Numbered from the stretch's first letter, positions 10,308 to 18,637 are shown. The stretch is DNA of 61,503 nt from Pyxidicoccus fallax (GCF_012933655.1 NZ_JABBJJ010000029.1:1-61503); one strand, 5' to 3'. Program-made: numbers and translations. The notes: generated from the letters alone by a model not told the origin.

Positions 10308-11738
10308 ATGTACCTGCGCCGTTTGAAGGTCCGTAACCTCAAGCTGCTGCGTGATGTCGAAATCTCGTTCGAGCGAAATGGAGAGGTGCGGCCCTGGACT
10401 GTCTTCGTCGCGGAGAATGGCCTGTGCAAGACCGCGCTGCTCCAGGCCATTGCCATGGCAGCAAGCGGCCCGACCCTGGCCAGCGAACTGGCGGATGTCG
10501 CCTCGCTGCCGGACCGGAGGCATCCGGAGGAGGAGACCCTTATCGCCGCTGAGTTCAGCCTGGGGCGTGAGAACCATCGGCTGCGCCAGTACCCGGGGTT
10601 CGACAAGCGCCCGATTCGCCCCCCCACGGTCGATTGCGAGCTGACCACGCAGCATGGCTGGCGAGAGTTCAAGGGATGGTCGAGCTACGGCGACAAGGAC
10701 CGCCAGTGGCCTTCTGATATGGCTGCCGACCCCCTCCGGGAGGCACGCCGGGAGCAGCTCCCTTACTGGTTTGTCGCGGGTTATGGCGTCGACCGTTCCC
10801 TACCGCCTCCTGGGGGAACGCGAAGAACGGACCTCTTTTCAGACCCCATCAAACAGCGCCTGGAGAACCTTTTCGACCAGCGCAAGCTGACCGCCACCGG
10901 CTTCTCGGACTTCCTGGAGACGGACCTTGCTCACGCGTACAACCACGCGCTGATCAAGGTCCTCCTCGCGGACAAGCTCCTTCCCCGCATCACGGAAGTG
11001 CGGATGCGGCACCCCAGTCAGAAGGTCAGGTCCGTGCAGGAGATCAGAGAGAGTCACCTCTTCCACTTCGAGCAGGGAGGGGCGAGCGTGCCCATCCCTA
11101 CTACCTGGCTCTCTCGTGGCTACCAGAGCACGATTGCGTGGCTTGCCGACCTCATCGGGCAGTTTCTGCTGGAGGCGGGCACCGAGGTCGACCCCAGGCG
11201 GATGGAAGGGCTGGTGCTGATTGACGAGCTGGACCTCCACCTTCATCCCACCTGGCAGGCCGCGCTCATTCCCGCGCTCAAGCATGTGTTCCCCAAGCTC
11301 CAGTTCATTGGAACCACCCACTCCGCGATGTTGCTGCCGGGATTGGTTCAGGACGAAGTCCTGCTGCTCAAGCAGGATGAGGAAGGCAACGTCGTCGTGG
11401 AGCCGGCTCCCGCGTCCCCCGCGTTGATGACAGGGAGCGAAATCTTCGAATCCTTCTTTGGCATCCACCACCTGTACCCCGACAAATTGGGACAGGATCT
11501 CCAGCGCTTCGGCTATCTCGCCAGCAATCCCTACCGCTCGGATGACGAGGAGCGCGAGATGGGCGTGGTGCTGAACCGCTTGAAGAAAGAGGGAGTCGAG
11601 CCGGGCTGGACTCCCGTCGCCCGGCAGAAGCCCACGGTAGCAAAGCCCCGTCCCAGCTCGAAGCGCCGGGTGACGCCAGGGCAGAGAGCCGCTCCGAAGC
11701 GTGTGCGCGCAGGCAGAACCGGTAGGAAGAAGCGATGA
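10308..11738 (+). CDS. AAA/ABC-type ATPase of a Septu-like defence system (PtuA-like)
   Basis: A 476-residue soluble ATPase of the RecF/OLD-like AAA type. The N-terminus (LRRLKVRNLKLLRDVEI) leads to a P-loop at 35-42 that reads AENGLCKT, with Cys40 where the family nearly always has Gly. LSRGYQS (near 270) is the signature-like motif, VLIDELDLHLHP is Walker B, and GTTHSAML is the switch His. The last 50 residues are strongly basic. The stop overlaps the start of an HNH endonuclease by ATGA. That arrangement is the Septu anti-phage architecture (PtuA ATPase with PtuB nuclease). A/T-ending codons are frequent compared with neighbours, which suggests transfer. No clear ribosome site precedes the ATG. 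Confidence 0.75.
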   Translation: MYLRRLKVRNLKLLRDVEISFERNGEVRPWTVFVAENGLCKTALLQAIAMAASGPTLASELADVASLPDRRHPEEETLIAAEFSLGRENHRLRQYPGFDKRPIRPPTVDCELTTQHGWREFKGWSSYGDKDRQWPSDMAADPLREARREQLPYWFVAGYGVDRSLPPPGGTRRTDLFSDPIKQRLENLFDQRKLTATGFSDFLETDLAHAYNHALIKVLLADKLLPRITEVRMRHPSQKVRSVQEIRESHLFHFEQGGASVPIPTTWLSRGYQSTIAWLADLIGQFLLEAGTEVDPRRMEGLVLIDELDLHLHPTWQAALIPALKHVFPKLQFIGTTHSAMLLPGLVQDEVLLLKQDEEGNVVVEPAPASPALMTGSEIFESFFGIHHLYPDKLGQDLQRFGYLASNPYRSDDEEREMGVVLNRLKKEGVEPGWTPVARQKPTVAKPRPSSKRRVTPGQRAAPKRVRAGRTGRKKR

Positions 11739-12553
11739 TTCGGCTCCAGCGGGGACGGGCGACTCCCAAACTCGCGGCTTGTCGCCGGAAAGGACTGGCG
11801 ACGTTGCGCGCCGCGCTTCGCGCGAATCCCGGCGAACCTCTCGAGATTCCGAAGACATACAACGTGGCGAAGGAGGACCTATGGCGCGCACAGCACGGGA
11901 AGTGCTGTTACTGCGAGCTACTGGAACAGCCGGGACACAATGACGTCGAGCACTTCCGACCCAAGTCACGGGCGGACAGACGCCCCGGCTCCTCGCACAC
12001 GCCCGGCTACTGGTGGCTCACCTGGACCTGGAAGAACCTGCTCTTTGCATGCGCGAACTGCAACCGTGACCACAAGAAAGACCAGTTCCCCCTGGAGCAC
12101 GGCTGCAGGGTGCTGAAGCAGGGACAACAACCTCCCGGTAGAGAACGGCCGCTGCTCCTGGACCCCTTCAGGGACGACCCGATTCGCCACATCCATTTCC
12201 GGCCGGTCTTCCACCACAAGGAGGAACACTGGTGGCCCTTCCCCCGGGCGGGCAGTCCGCGCGGTGAGACGACCATTCGGGTCCTGCGGCTTGATCGCTC
12301 ACCGCTGCTCGACTTCTACAAGGGCCACGTGAGGCAGTACGTTCGTCCCGAGCTCAAACGGCTCAGGAGGGCCATGCGCGGCGGGAACCGTCAGCAGGTG
12401 GCGCGGACCTGGCGCGAGTTGACGAGCGAGTTGCTCGACGTTCGGCGACCCCTTACGGCGCTCTCGTACGACGCGCTGGATCATCTCGTTCCGTTGGACG
12501 AGCGAAAGCACTGGAGGCTCGTGTTGCCTCCGCCTCTCCCGCCCCGACGTTGA
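11735..12553 (+). CDS. HNH endonuclease of a Septu-like defence system (PtuB-like)
   Basis: A 272-residue HNH nuclease. The zinc/HNH core is plain: CCYC (57-60), DVEHFRPKS with His73 as likely general base, GYWWL and W-x-N-L-L, then CANCN (106-110) and His113. This order matches the TIGR02646-type HNH family to which PtuB belongs. It starts inside the stop of the ATPase gene (ATGA), so translation is probably coupled and the two proteins probably form one complex that cuts nucleic acid on phage infection. About 15 of the first 50 codons end in A or T, far above the surrounding genes. A retron or other ATPase/HNH system is an alternative, but no reverse transcriptase is present. Confidence 0.78.
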   Translation: MIRLQRGRATPKLAACRRKGLATLRAALRANPGEPLEIPKTYNVAKEDLWRAQHGKCCYCELLEQPGHNDVEHFRPKSRADRRPGSSHTPGYWWLTWTWKNLLFACANCNRDHKKDQFPLEHGCRVLKQGQQPPGRERPLLLDPFRDDPIRHIHFRPVFHHKEEHWWPFPRAGSPRGETTIRVLRLDRSPLLDFYKGHVRQYVRPELKRLRRAMRGGNRQQVARTWRELTSELLDVRRPLTALSYDALDHLVPLDERKHWRLVLPPPLPPRR

Positions 12554-12563
12554 GTCGGGTGCC

Positions 12564-12592
12564 CTGCCGGAGGATTCTCCTCGTCCCGGCAG
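12564..12592 (+). terminator. possible terminator after the ATPase/HNH pair
   Basis: CTGCCGG (12564-12570) pairs perfectly with CCGGCAG (12586-12592), and the enclosed bases can form a second small stem (AGGA/TCCT). It begins eleven bases after the HNH stop and lies between convergent genes. There is no T-run, so rho-independent action is uncertain. Confidence 0.4.
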
Positions 12593-12639
12593 CGGAGTTC
12601 ATCGGGAGTCCACCCAGGGAGTGGGTCTTCGGCATCTTC

Positions 12640-13437
12640 TCAGGTCGCGGCCCCGCGGCCCTGGTAGCGCAGTCCGTCGCGGACCTCCTCGTCGGAGAGG
12701 AGGCGGAAGGTGCCCTCGGGGATGTCCAGCTCGATGCCGCCCACGGCCTCGCGGTGGAGCGCGCGCACGGGCAGGCCGACGGCGCCGAGCATCCGCTTCA
12801 CCTGGTGATGGCGGCCCTCGGTGAGCGTCACCTCGACGGTGTGCTCGTCGCGAACCACGACCTTGGCGGGGCGCGCGGGGCCATCGTCCAGCGTCATGCC
12901 CTTGCGCAGGGGCTCCACGCGCGCGTCGTCCGCGGTGCTGAACACCGTGGCCACGTAGCGCTTGGGCAGGCGCGTGTCCGGGGACGTGGCGTGGGAGACG
13001 AGCTTGTCGTCATTGGTGAAGAGCAGGAGGCCCGTGGAGTCCACGTCGAGGCGGCCCACGGCGTGCCACGAGTAGCCGGCGAGCTCCGGGGGGAGCTGGG
13101 GCAGGAGCACCTCGAAAACGGTGCCGGTGCGGTGCTGGCGCTCGGTGGAGGTCAGCACGCCCGCGGGCTTGTGGAAGGCGAGCACGCGGGTGGCCGGCGC
13201 GCCCACGGGGACGACCTTGCCGTCCACCTTCACGACGGCGCCCGGCGGCACCGGGGCGAGCGGCATCTTCGCCACGCGGCCGTTGATGCTCACGCGGCCG
13301 GCGCGGATGGCGGTCTCCGCCTCTTCCTGGGGAAAGACGCCCGCGCGGGAGAGAGCGCGCGACAGCCAGTCCGGCTTCTCCTTGCCCTCCCAGCGCTTGT
13401 GCTGCGGTGTCTTCGGCTTCTCGGGCTTGCGGGACAT
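12640..13437 (-). CDS. rRNA pseudouridine synthase, RsuA/RluB/E/F family
   Basis: A 265-residue RNA-modifying enzyme. An S4 RNA-binding domain (about 22-70, LSRALSRAGVFPQEEAETAI and GRVSINGRV) precedes the catalytic domain with LAFHKPAGVLTS and GRLDVDSTGLLLFTND, whose Asp attacks uridine. EGRHHQVKRML is the usual late motif. Which rRNA position is modified cannot be decided here. It starts 20 bases after the end of the receiver-nuclease gene on the same strand and may be co-transcribed with it, although its codon use is ordinary for this genome. Confidence 0.88.
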   Translation of the reverse strand: MSRKPEKPKTPQHKRWEGKEKPDWLSRALSRAGVFPQEEAETAIRAGRVSINGRVAKMPLAPVPPGAVVKVDGKVVPVGAPATRVLAFHKPAGVLTSTERQHRTGTVFEVLLPQLPPELAGYSWHAVGRLDVDSTGLLLFTNDDKLVSHATSPDTRLPKRYVATVFSTADDARVEPLRKGMTLDDGPARPAKVVVRDEHTVEVTLTEGRHHQVKRMLGAVGLPVRALHREAVGGIELDIPEGTFRLLSDEEVRDGLRYQGRGAAT

Positions 13438-13457
13438 GGCGGTGGGCTCTTGGGTTT

Positions 13458-14387
13458 TCAGGTGTCTCGCGTGCTGGCCATGAGCGCGCGGGCGTGGAGG
13501 TCCTTCAGCTTCGCGTTGCGGTCGCGGCTGTCGACCAATTCCCCGAGCTGGTTCGCATCGAGCGTGACGATGAGCGCGTCATCCTCTCGCGCGGTCGTGA
13601 GCCGTGTCTGGAAGCCCTGCGTGAAGCCCGCGATGCCGATGAAGAACCCCAGGCGGCAGCGGCCGAAGCGGCGCTTGATGTCGAGCCGGAAGGAGTCCAG
13701 CTCGGTGGGGCCCACGGGCTTCGACCAGTTCTTGCACTCGCCCAGGAAGTACTGGGACTGTGCCTGTTGCCAGAAGGGGTCGGTGGACTCGTTCGGGATG
13801 AGGATGTCGATCTGCTCGTCGAGGCTCTTGCGGTTCGTCTGGGTCCGCTCGAAGCCGTGAATGGACTTGAAGAGGAGGGCGACCAGGTCTTCGAGTTGCT
13901 GGCCCTTCTTGTGCGGGTCCCGCTCCGTCTTCACGCCGTTCCACAGCTCGCGGATGGCCTCCTCGCGCTTGCCGTTGGCCAGCGCCGCCATGCGCCGCTC
14001 GCGTGCCGCTTCGAGCGCGTTGCGTACCTTGATCTTGAGGATGGCCTCCAGGTACGCGTTCTTCTCCAGGTAGTCGTACGCGCCGCTGGTGAAGGCGCGC
14101 TCGACGGACTCCGCGTCCGCCACGCCGGTGACGAGGATGATCTTTGCTCCGGGGGCCCGGGTCTGGATGTCGCGCATGAGGTCCAGGCCGGTGTCGGGCC
14201 CGAATCGGCCCTGGAGCTTGCGGTCCAGCAGGACCAGGTCCCACCCCGGCTCATCCAGTTTCTGGAGCGCGGACTTGCCGTCCTCGACCGTGACGACGGT
14301 ATAGCCCTCGGTGCCGAGAATGGTGCGGTAGGTGTCGAGGAACTCGGGTGAGTCGTCGACGATGAGGATTCTTCCGGACGGCTTCAT
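13458..14387 (-). CDS. response regulator fused to a PD-(D/E)XK (Mrr-like) nuclease domain
   Basis: A 309-residue two-domain protein. Residues 1-125 are a complete receiver domain: acidic pair Asp11/Asp12, phospho-acceptor Asp55 in LVLLDRK, Thr87 and Lys109. A helical linker (125-160) leads to a C-terminal domain with QLEDLVALLF (Glu166), QIDILI (Asp194) and GECKNW (Glu217, Lys219). E ... D ... ExK spaced this way, followed by KPVG, is the pattern of PD-(D/E)XK nucleases of the Mrr_cat type. No DNA-binding helix-turn-helix is seen, so the output is probably nucleic-acid cleavage, not transcription control. Its ATG overlaps the kinase stop (ATGA), so the two form a cognate pair. A non-catalytic use of the fold cannot be excluded. 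Confidence 0.75.
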   Translation of the reverse strand: MKPSGRILIVDDSPEFLDTYRTILGTEGYTVVTVEDGKSALQKLDEPGWDLVLLDRKLQGRFGPDTGLDLMRDIQTRAPGAKIILVTGVADAESVERAFTSGAYDYLEKNAYLEAILKIKVRNALEAARERRMAALANGKREEAIRELWNGVKTERDPHKKGQQLEDLVALLFKSIHGFERTQTNRKSLDEQIDILIPNESTDPFWQQAQSQYFLGECKNWSKPVGPTELDSFRLDIKRRFGRCRLGFFIGIAGFTQGFQTRLTTAREDDALIVTLDANQLGELVDSRDRNAKLKDLHARALMASTRDT

Positions 14388-16015
14388 GAGCGCTCCACGC
14401 CGGTGACCGGGATGCGGATGGTGAAGCGTGCACCACCTAGAGGCGAGGCGTCACAGGCGACCAGCCCCCGCATCTCCTTTTCGAACACCTCCCGCACGAG
14501 CGCAAGGCCGAGTCCGCTGCCTCCGGGCCGGAGGGAGATACCTTCATCGAAGATGGCTCTTCGCATGGCCTCTGGTACTCCCGGCCCGTTGTCCTCGACG
14601 GTGACACGCACAGCTCGGGACGCGTCGACGGCCTCTGCTCGGATGCGGATGAGGGGCTCCTGCTGTGGGACGGACTGGGCGGCGTTTCGCAGGACGTTGG
14701 CGAGCGCCATCACCACACGCGCCCGGTGGCCGGATACAGGTGGTAGGACGTCGGGCAGCGAGGTGCTGATGCGATGGCCGGCTTCCTGCTCGATGCTGGC
14801 GAGCGCGTCCTGGATGACGGTCAGGAGGTCGAAGGACTCGGGCGGCGTCGCGGCGAGCTTCGAGAGCTGGACGAGCTGCTCGATGAACCGGAAGGTCGCG
14901 TCGATGCCCCGGTCGATGCGCTCCCGGCGGCGGGTGAGGGCCTCGCTGGGTGGTTCCAGCAGTACTTCCCGGTACAGCGCGCCCAGCGCCGTCTTGACGG
15001 GGACCAGCGTATTGCGGATTTCGTGCGCGACCATGCGGGCCTGGCGGGCAGTGGCCTCAGCTGCGGTACTCGCGCGGACACCGTCTGCATCGGGACTCTG
15101 CGGATGGGTAAGCGCTTCCCCAGCGGTGAGCGTGAGATCTGCGAGCAGGGAGTTCGCCAGGATGGACATCGGCGTCTCCACCTCTTTTTCGACCTCGGCC
15201 AGGAGTGACAGACCTAAAGGCGTGGTGTCGATATAAATTCTGCCTGTTCCCTGCTCGTCGGTGATGGAGATGAGGCCCAATGCGCCCAGTCGCTTGAGGG
15301 TGCTCCAGTGATACGGGAGGACGTCCTTCTCATCCAGCACGTCGAATACTTGATGAGGCGTCCGTATCAGGTCGCGGGCAGTATCGCGGCTGACCCTCCA
15401 TTCATCGTGGGGCCCAGTGGATTGCGCTGTCTCGATGTTGAGCAGCCACCTGATGGCATCGCGCCCGGTGAGTTCCAGAAAGACGCGCCCCACTGAGGTC
15501 AACGTCACGGACGCACCTCCCGTGCGCGTCGCACGCACTGCGGAGGTATAGGCCTCCAGCGTGGCAAGATTGATGGTTTCGCCGGGCTGGAAGACATCGT
15601 GGAAGGCAATCATCGACAGCCGATCCAGCTCGAATGTGCGGGTCTGGGTGATGAGGCTGTCCTGGAGTCCGAGCCGACGCGCTATGGCGACTTCTATCCA
15701 CTCCCTCAACTCCCTGGCGTTGGCATTCTTGCCGAAGCTCTGTCGCAGGAGCGCACTCATTCTCCTGGCGAAACGGACGACAGCATCGTCTTCCTGCCAG
15801 CGAGTCAGGAGGACCTGGATGTCGGGCTTGGAGTGGACGCCACCGGCAGACACCTGTCCGGCTACTTCAAACGTGTTTTCCAGGCGCTCAAGCAGATGGA
15901 TGAGCTGGGTCCGAACAATGGCCGGTTCGACATCCGTAGAAGGTGCGACGGTACCGGAGGCCGAGGTCTCTCCCAGTTCCCGGAGATAATCGCGCAGGTT
16001 GTCGAGAAAGGACAT
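14384..16015 (-). CDS. soluble sensor histidine kinase
   Basis: A 543-residue kinase without signal peptide or membrane segment, so the stimulus is probably cytoplasmic. Residues 1-170 are helical and unrecognised. Residues about 215-270 resemble a winged helix (VLDEKDVLPYHWSTLKRLG, then the hairpin TGRIYIDTTPLG). The H-box is ARMVAHEIRNTL (His331). The ATPase domain shows the N-box NVLRNAAQS, G1 VEDNGPGVP, F-box IFDEGI and G2 GGSGLGLALV. GGTGA lies before the ATG. It is ATGA-coupled to the receiver-nuclease gene. Codon third positions are richer in A/T than in flanking housekeeping genes, suggesting acquisition. Confidence 0.85.
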   Translation of the reverse strand: MSFLDNLRDYLRELGETSASGTVAPSTDVEPAIVRTQLIHLLERLENTFEVAGQVSAGGVHSKPDIQVLLTRWQEDDAVVRFARRMSALLRQSFGKNANARELREWIEVAIARRLGLQDSLITQTRTFELDRLSMIAFHDVFQPGETINLATLEAYTSAVRATRTGGASVTLTSVGRVFLELTGRDAIRWLLNIETAQSTGPHDEWRVSRDTARDLIRTPHQVFDVLDEKDVLPYHWSTLKRLGALGLISITDEQGTGRIYIDTTPLGLSLLAEVEKEVETPMSILANSLLADLTLTAGEALTHPQSPDADGVRASTAAEATARQARMVAHEIRNTLVPVKTALGALYREVLLEPPSEALTRRRERIDRGIDATFRFIEQLVQLSKLAATPPESFDLLTVIQDALASIEQEAGHRISTSLPDVLPPVSGHRARVVMALANVLRNAAQSVPQQEPLIRIRAEAVDASRAVRVTVEDNGPGVPEAMRRAIFDEGISLRPGGSGLGLALVREVFEKEMRGLVACDASPLGGARFTIRIPVTGVERS

Positions 16016-16172
16016 CTGTCACCGGCAGGCTGTGGAGGGCGCCACAATAGGCCCCGCTCCACAGGCGGCCAACAGTCGAGCGCGCCGATGCCAGACGTAC
16101 GGGAGGGCGCCCACCCTCGGGTTGCATCGACGCCGGGACGCTTGGGGGCTGCACCCAGCCGGAGGACGAGGA

Positions 16173-16394
16173 CTACTTGCGCGGAGGCGCGTTCGGGTCC
16201 TCGCCCTCGGCGGAGCCGGGCGTCTTGCCGGGCTCGCCCTGGGGCATGCGGCGCTCCTCGTCCATCCCCCCGCCCTCAGCCGTCTTCGGCGTGCGCTTCG
16301 GCTCGTTCTGCGACTCCGACGGGGCCTGACGCTCCGCTCCGCGGCCGGGCTCCTCGCCGCCGACTTCCATCGACTCATAGGGCATGTGGTCCAT
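16173..16394 (-). CDS. small hydrophilic hypothetical protein
   Basis: A 73-residue protein with no recognised family, rich in Glu, Gly, Pro, Lys and Arg, with almost no hydrophobic core; it is probably intrinsically disordered. Support for a real gene is a GAGGAGA ribosome site about eight bases before the ATG and its position as an isolated leftward gene divergent from the DUF1028 gene. Function unknown. Confidence 0.5.
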   Translation of the reverse strand: MDHMPYESMEVGGEEPGRGAERQAPSESQNEPKRTPKTAEGGGMDEERRMPQGEPGKTPGSAEGEDPNAPPRK

Positions 16395-16541
16395 GCGCGT
16401 GCTCTCCTCGTGAAAGGTTCCGCCAGACTCTGGCTACCCGGGGAAGGTAGGGACGCACTCTCCACATGACGCCTTGGGCCTTGCGGCCGCGTGCCTGCTC
16501 GCTCACCCTCCAGGCCCCCCTCGTTGGGAGGTCTCCTTCAC

Positions 16542-17534
16542 ATGTCGCGTCTTGCCGCCTGTCTCGCTCTGCTCGCGCTCCCCGCACTGGCCGCCGAGCC
16601 CGCCGCGGTTCCCCGTCGTCCGGTGCACACCTACTCCATCGTCGCCAGGGACCCGGCCACGGGGGAACTGGGCGTGGCCGTGCAGTCCCACTGGTTCTCC
16701 GTGGGCTCCACCGTCCCCTGGGCCGAGGCCGGCGTGGGTGCCGTCGCCACCCAGTCCTTCGTGGACCCGTCGTACGGAAGGCTGGGCCTCGAGTTGATGC
16801 GCGCGGGCCGCGCCGCCCCGGATGCGCTCAAGGGCCTGCTCGCCGCGGACTCCGCCCCCGGCGTGCGGCAGGTGGCCATGATTGACGCCCAGGGCCGCGT
16901 GTCCGCCCACACGGGCGAGAACTGCATCACCGCCGCCGGCCACATCGTCGGCGAGGGCTTCTCCGTCCAGGCCAACATGATGGAGCGCGACACCGTGTGG
17001 CCCGCCATGGCCAAGGCCTTCCGCGAGACGAAGGGCGACCTCGCCGAACGCATGCTCGCCGCGCTCGAGGCGGCCGAGGCGCAGGGCGGCGACATCCGCG
17101 GCAAGCAGTCCGCGGCGCTCATCGTCGTGGCCGCGAAGCCCTCCGGCCGCCCCTGGCAGGACCGCCGGTTCGACCTGCGCGTGGACGACGCCCCCGAGCC
17201 CCTCAAGGAGCTGCGCCGGCTCGTCACCCTCCAGCGCGCCTACAACTTCATGAACGAGGGCGACCTCGCCATCGAGCGCAAGGACACGGAAGGCGCGCTC
17301 AAGGCGTACTCGGCGGCGGAGAAGCTCGCGCCGGGCAACGCGGAGATGGTGTTCTGGCACGCCATCTCGCTGGTGGGCGTGGGCCGCGTGGACGAGGCGC
17401 TGCCGCTCCTCCAACGCGTGTACAAGGCGGACCCTCGCTGGCGCGAGCTGCTCACCCGGCTGCCCAAGGCGGGCCTGCTCCCGGATGACCCGAAGCTGCT
17501 GTCCCGCCTGACGGGCGCGAAGCCCGCGAAGTAA
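16542..17534 (+). CDS. exported DUF1028 protein with TPR-like tail
   Basis: A 330-residue exported protein: signal peptide 1-18 (CLALLALPALAAEP), then a DUF1028 domain (about 25-210) with HTYSIVARDPATGELGVAVQS, GVGAVATQSFVDPSYG and GENCITAAGHIVGEGF. DUF1028 has the Ntn-hydrolase fold, but its substrate is unknown. Residues about 225-310 form helix pairs (YNFMNEGDLAIERKD, then EMVFWHAISLVGVGRVDEALPLL) that look like two TPR-like repeats. The frame opens at 16491; the ATG at 16542 is chosen because GGGAGGT precedes it and it begins the signal peptide. Confidence 0.85.
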   Translation: MSRLAACLALLALPALAAEPAAVPRRPVHTYSIVARDPATGELGVAVQSHWFSVGSTVPWAEAGVGAVATQSFVDPSYGRLGLELMRAGRAAPDALKGLLAADSAPGVRQVAMIDAQGRVSAHTGENCITAAGHIVGEGFSVQANMMERDTVWPAMAKAFRETKGDLAERMLAALEAAEAQGGDIRGKQSAALIVVAAKPSGRPWQDRRFDLRVDDAPEPLKELRRLVTLQRAYNFMNEGDLAIERKDTEGALKAYSAAEKLAPGNAEMVFWHAISLVGVGRVDEALPLLQRVYKADPRWRELLTRLPKAGLLPDDPKLLSRLTGAKPAK

Positions 17535-17553
17535 TGCAACACGGTTGAGGGAG

Positions 17554-17582
17554 GCCGGGCGGGCGTGCGGTCCTCGCCCGGC
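17554..17582 (+). terminator. probable terminator after the DUF1028 gene
   Basis: GCCGGGCG (17554-17561) pairs perfectly with CGCCCGGC (17575-17582) around a 13-base loop, nineteen bases after the stop of the DUF1028 gene, and is followed by TTCGTTCC. The stem is strong but the T-run is short. Confidence 0.55.
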
Positions 17583-17663
17583 TTCGTTCCGGGGTCGTCC
17601 GAGGGTGCAGTGCGCTTGTGGACATCTCCCCGGATGCCGACGTTCTGCGGGGAGAGGATGACC

Positions 17664-17918
17664 ATGCGCACGACCCTGGCCCCGTTGCTCCCGTTGCTCG
17701 CCCCCGTCATCGCCTTCGCCCAGGCGCCCCAGCAGGGCCCCATCACCCAGGGCCCATCTCCCAGCCCGCTGTTCTGGTACTGGGTGGTTCTGCTCGCGGT
17801 GGCGGCCCTGGTCTTCGCGTGGGCTGCGGTGCGAATTTCCCGTAAGCGCCGCGGGCCACCGACCGGCCCGGGGACGGGCACTTCGGGTCGCGGGCCCCGG
17901 ACGCCGCGCACCGTCTAA
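17664..17918 (+). CDS. small exported membrane protein
   Basis: An 84-residue protein with a signal peptide (MRTTLAPLLPLLAPVIAFAQA), a Pro/Gln-rich stretch, one transmembrane helix (LFWYWVVLLAVAALVFAWAA) and a basic Arg/Lys/Gly/Pro-rich tail that should be cytoplasmic. No family recognised. The start at 17664 is preferred to the ATG at 17658 because GGAGAGG is then at a normal distance. Its stop overlaps the stop of the convergent methyltransferase gene by 3 bases. Confidence 0.6.
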   Translation: MRTTLAPLLPLLAPVIAFAQAPQQGPITQGPSPSPLFWYWVVLLAVAALVFAWAAVRISRKRRGPPTGPGTGTSGRGPRTPRTV

Positions 17919-18637
17919 TCGCGCGTCAGCTTCTTGCGCACGGTGTGGAGCGCGGCCAGCCACAGCCGCGCCTCCTTCCGCGTCAGCCGTGAGCGGCGCA
18001 GCGGCGCGAACAAGTCCCGCAGCGCCGTGCGTCCCGGCTGCTCATCCACGAGGAAGCCTCCGGCGCCCAGCATCGTGTCGAGCGCGGACTCCACCTGCGC
18101 CAATTCCGCGTCCGTGGCCGCGGCGGGCAGGGGCCCCGGTGGAGGCGCGCTGGCCGCGAGCGTCGCCACGCGCACCTCGTAGGCGTACAGCAACACGGCC
18201 TGCGCCAGGTTGATGGAGGGCTGCTCCGGCGCGGTGGGCACCGCGGACAAATCATGGCAGCGCTCCACCTCCGCGTTGGTGAGCCCGCTGCGCTCGTCTC
18301 CGAAGACCAGCGCCACCGTCCCCTGCGGCGCGCGGGCGACCAATTCCTCGCCCACGGCGCGCGGCGGCAGCCGGCGCTTGCCCTCCACCTTCCGCGAGCT
18401 GGTGCCCACCACCCAGACACAGTCGGCCACCGCGGCCTCCAGCGTGTCCGCGCGCCGGGCGGCGTCCAGCACGTCCTCGGCGTGCACGGCGAGCCTTCGC
18501 GCCGGGCCGAGGTCCTCCACCTCCGGCGTCACCCACACCCAGTCGGACAGACCGCAGTTCTTCAGCGCCCGGGCCGCGGCACCGAGGTTCTCCGCGTTGC
18601 GCGGGCGCATGAGGACGAAACGAACGGGCAACACCAT
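17915..18637 (-). CDS. trmJ: SPOUT RNA methyltransferase, TrmJ-like
   Basis: A 240-residue SpoU/TrmH-superfamily enzyme that 2'-O-methylates RNA using S-adenosylmethionine. The three knot motifs are visible: RFVLMRPRNAENLGAAARAL (motif 1), ALVFGDERSGLTNAEVERCHDL (motif 2) and PSINLAQAVLLYAYEV (motif 3). Length and the helical C-terminal extension fit TrmJ, which modifies tRNA position 32; another target in this family is possible. AGGTG lies about thirteen bases upstream of the ATG. Confidence 0.85.
   Translation of the reverse strand: MVLPVRFVLMRPRNAENLGAAARALKNCGLSDWVWVTPEVEDLGPARRLAVHAEDVLDAARRADTLEAAVADCVWVVGTSSRKVEGKRRLPPRAVGEELVARAPQGTVALVFGDERSGLTNAEVERCHDLSAVPTAPEQPSINLAQAVLLYAYEVRVATLAASAPPPGPLPAAATDAELAQVESALDTMLGAGGFLVDEQPGRTALRDLFAPLRRSRLTRKEARLWLAALHTVRKKLTRD

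Noticed and set aside
10411..10435. Frameshift or sequencing error in the ATPase P-loop
   Set aside because: The frame is continuous before and after and the codons for ENGLCKT are clean, so the Cys is taken as real until homologues are checked.
11735..12553. Retron-associated or toxin-antitoxin unit
   Set aside because: No reverse transcriptase, ncRNA-like structure or small antitoxin lies beside it; the partner is a full-length ATPase.
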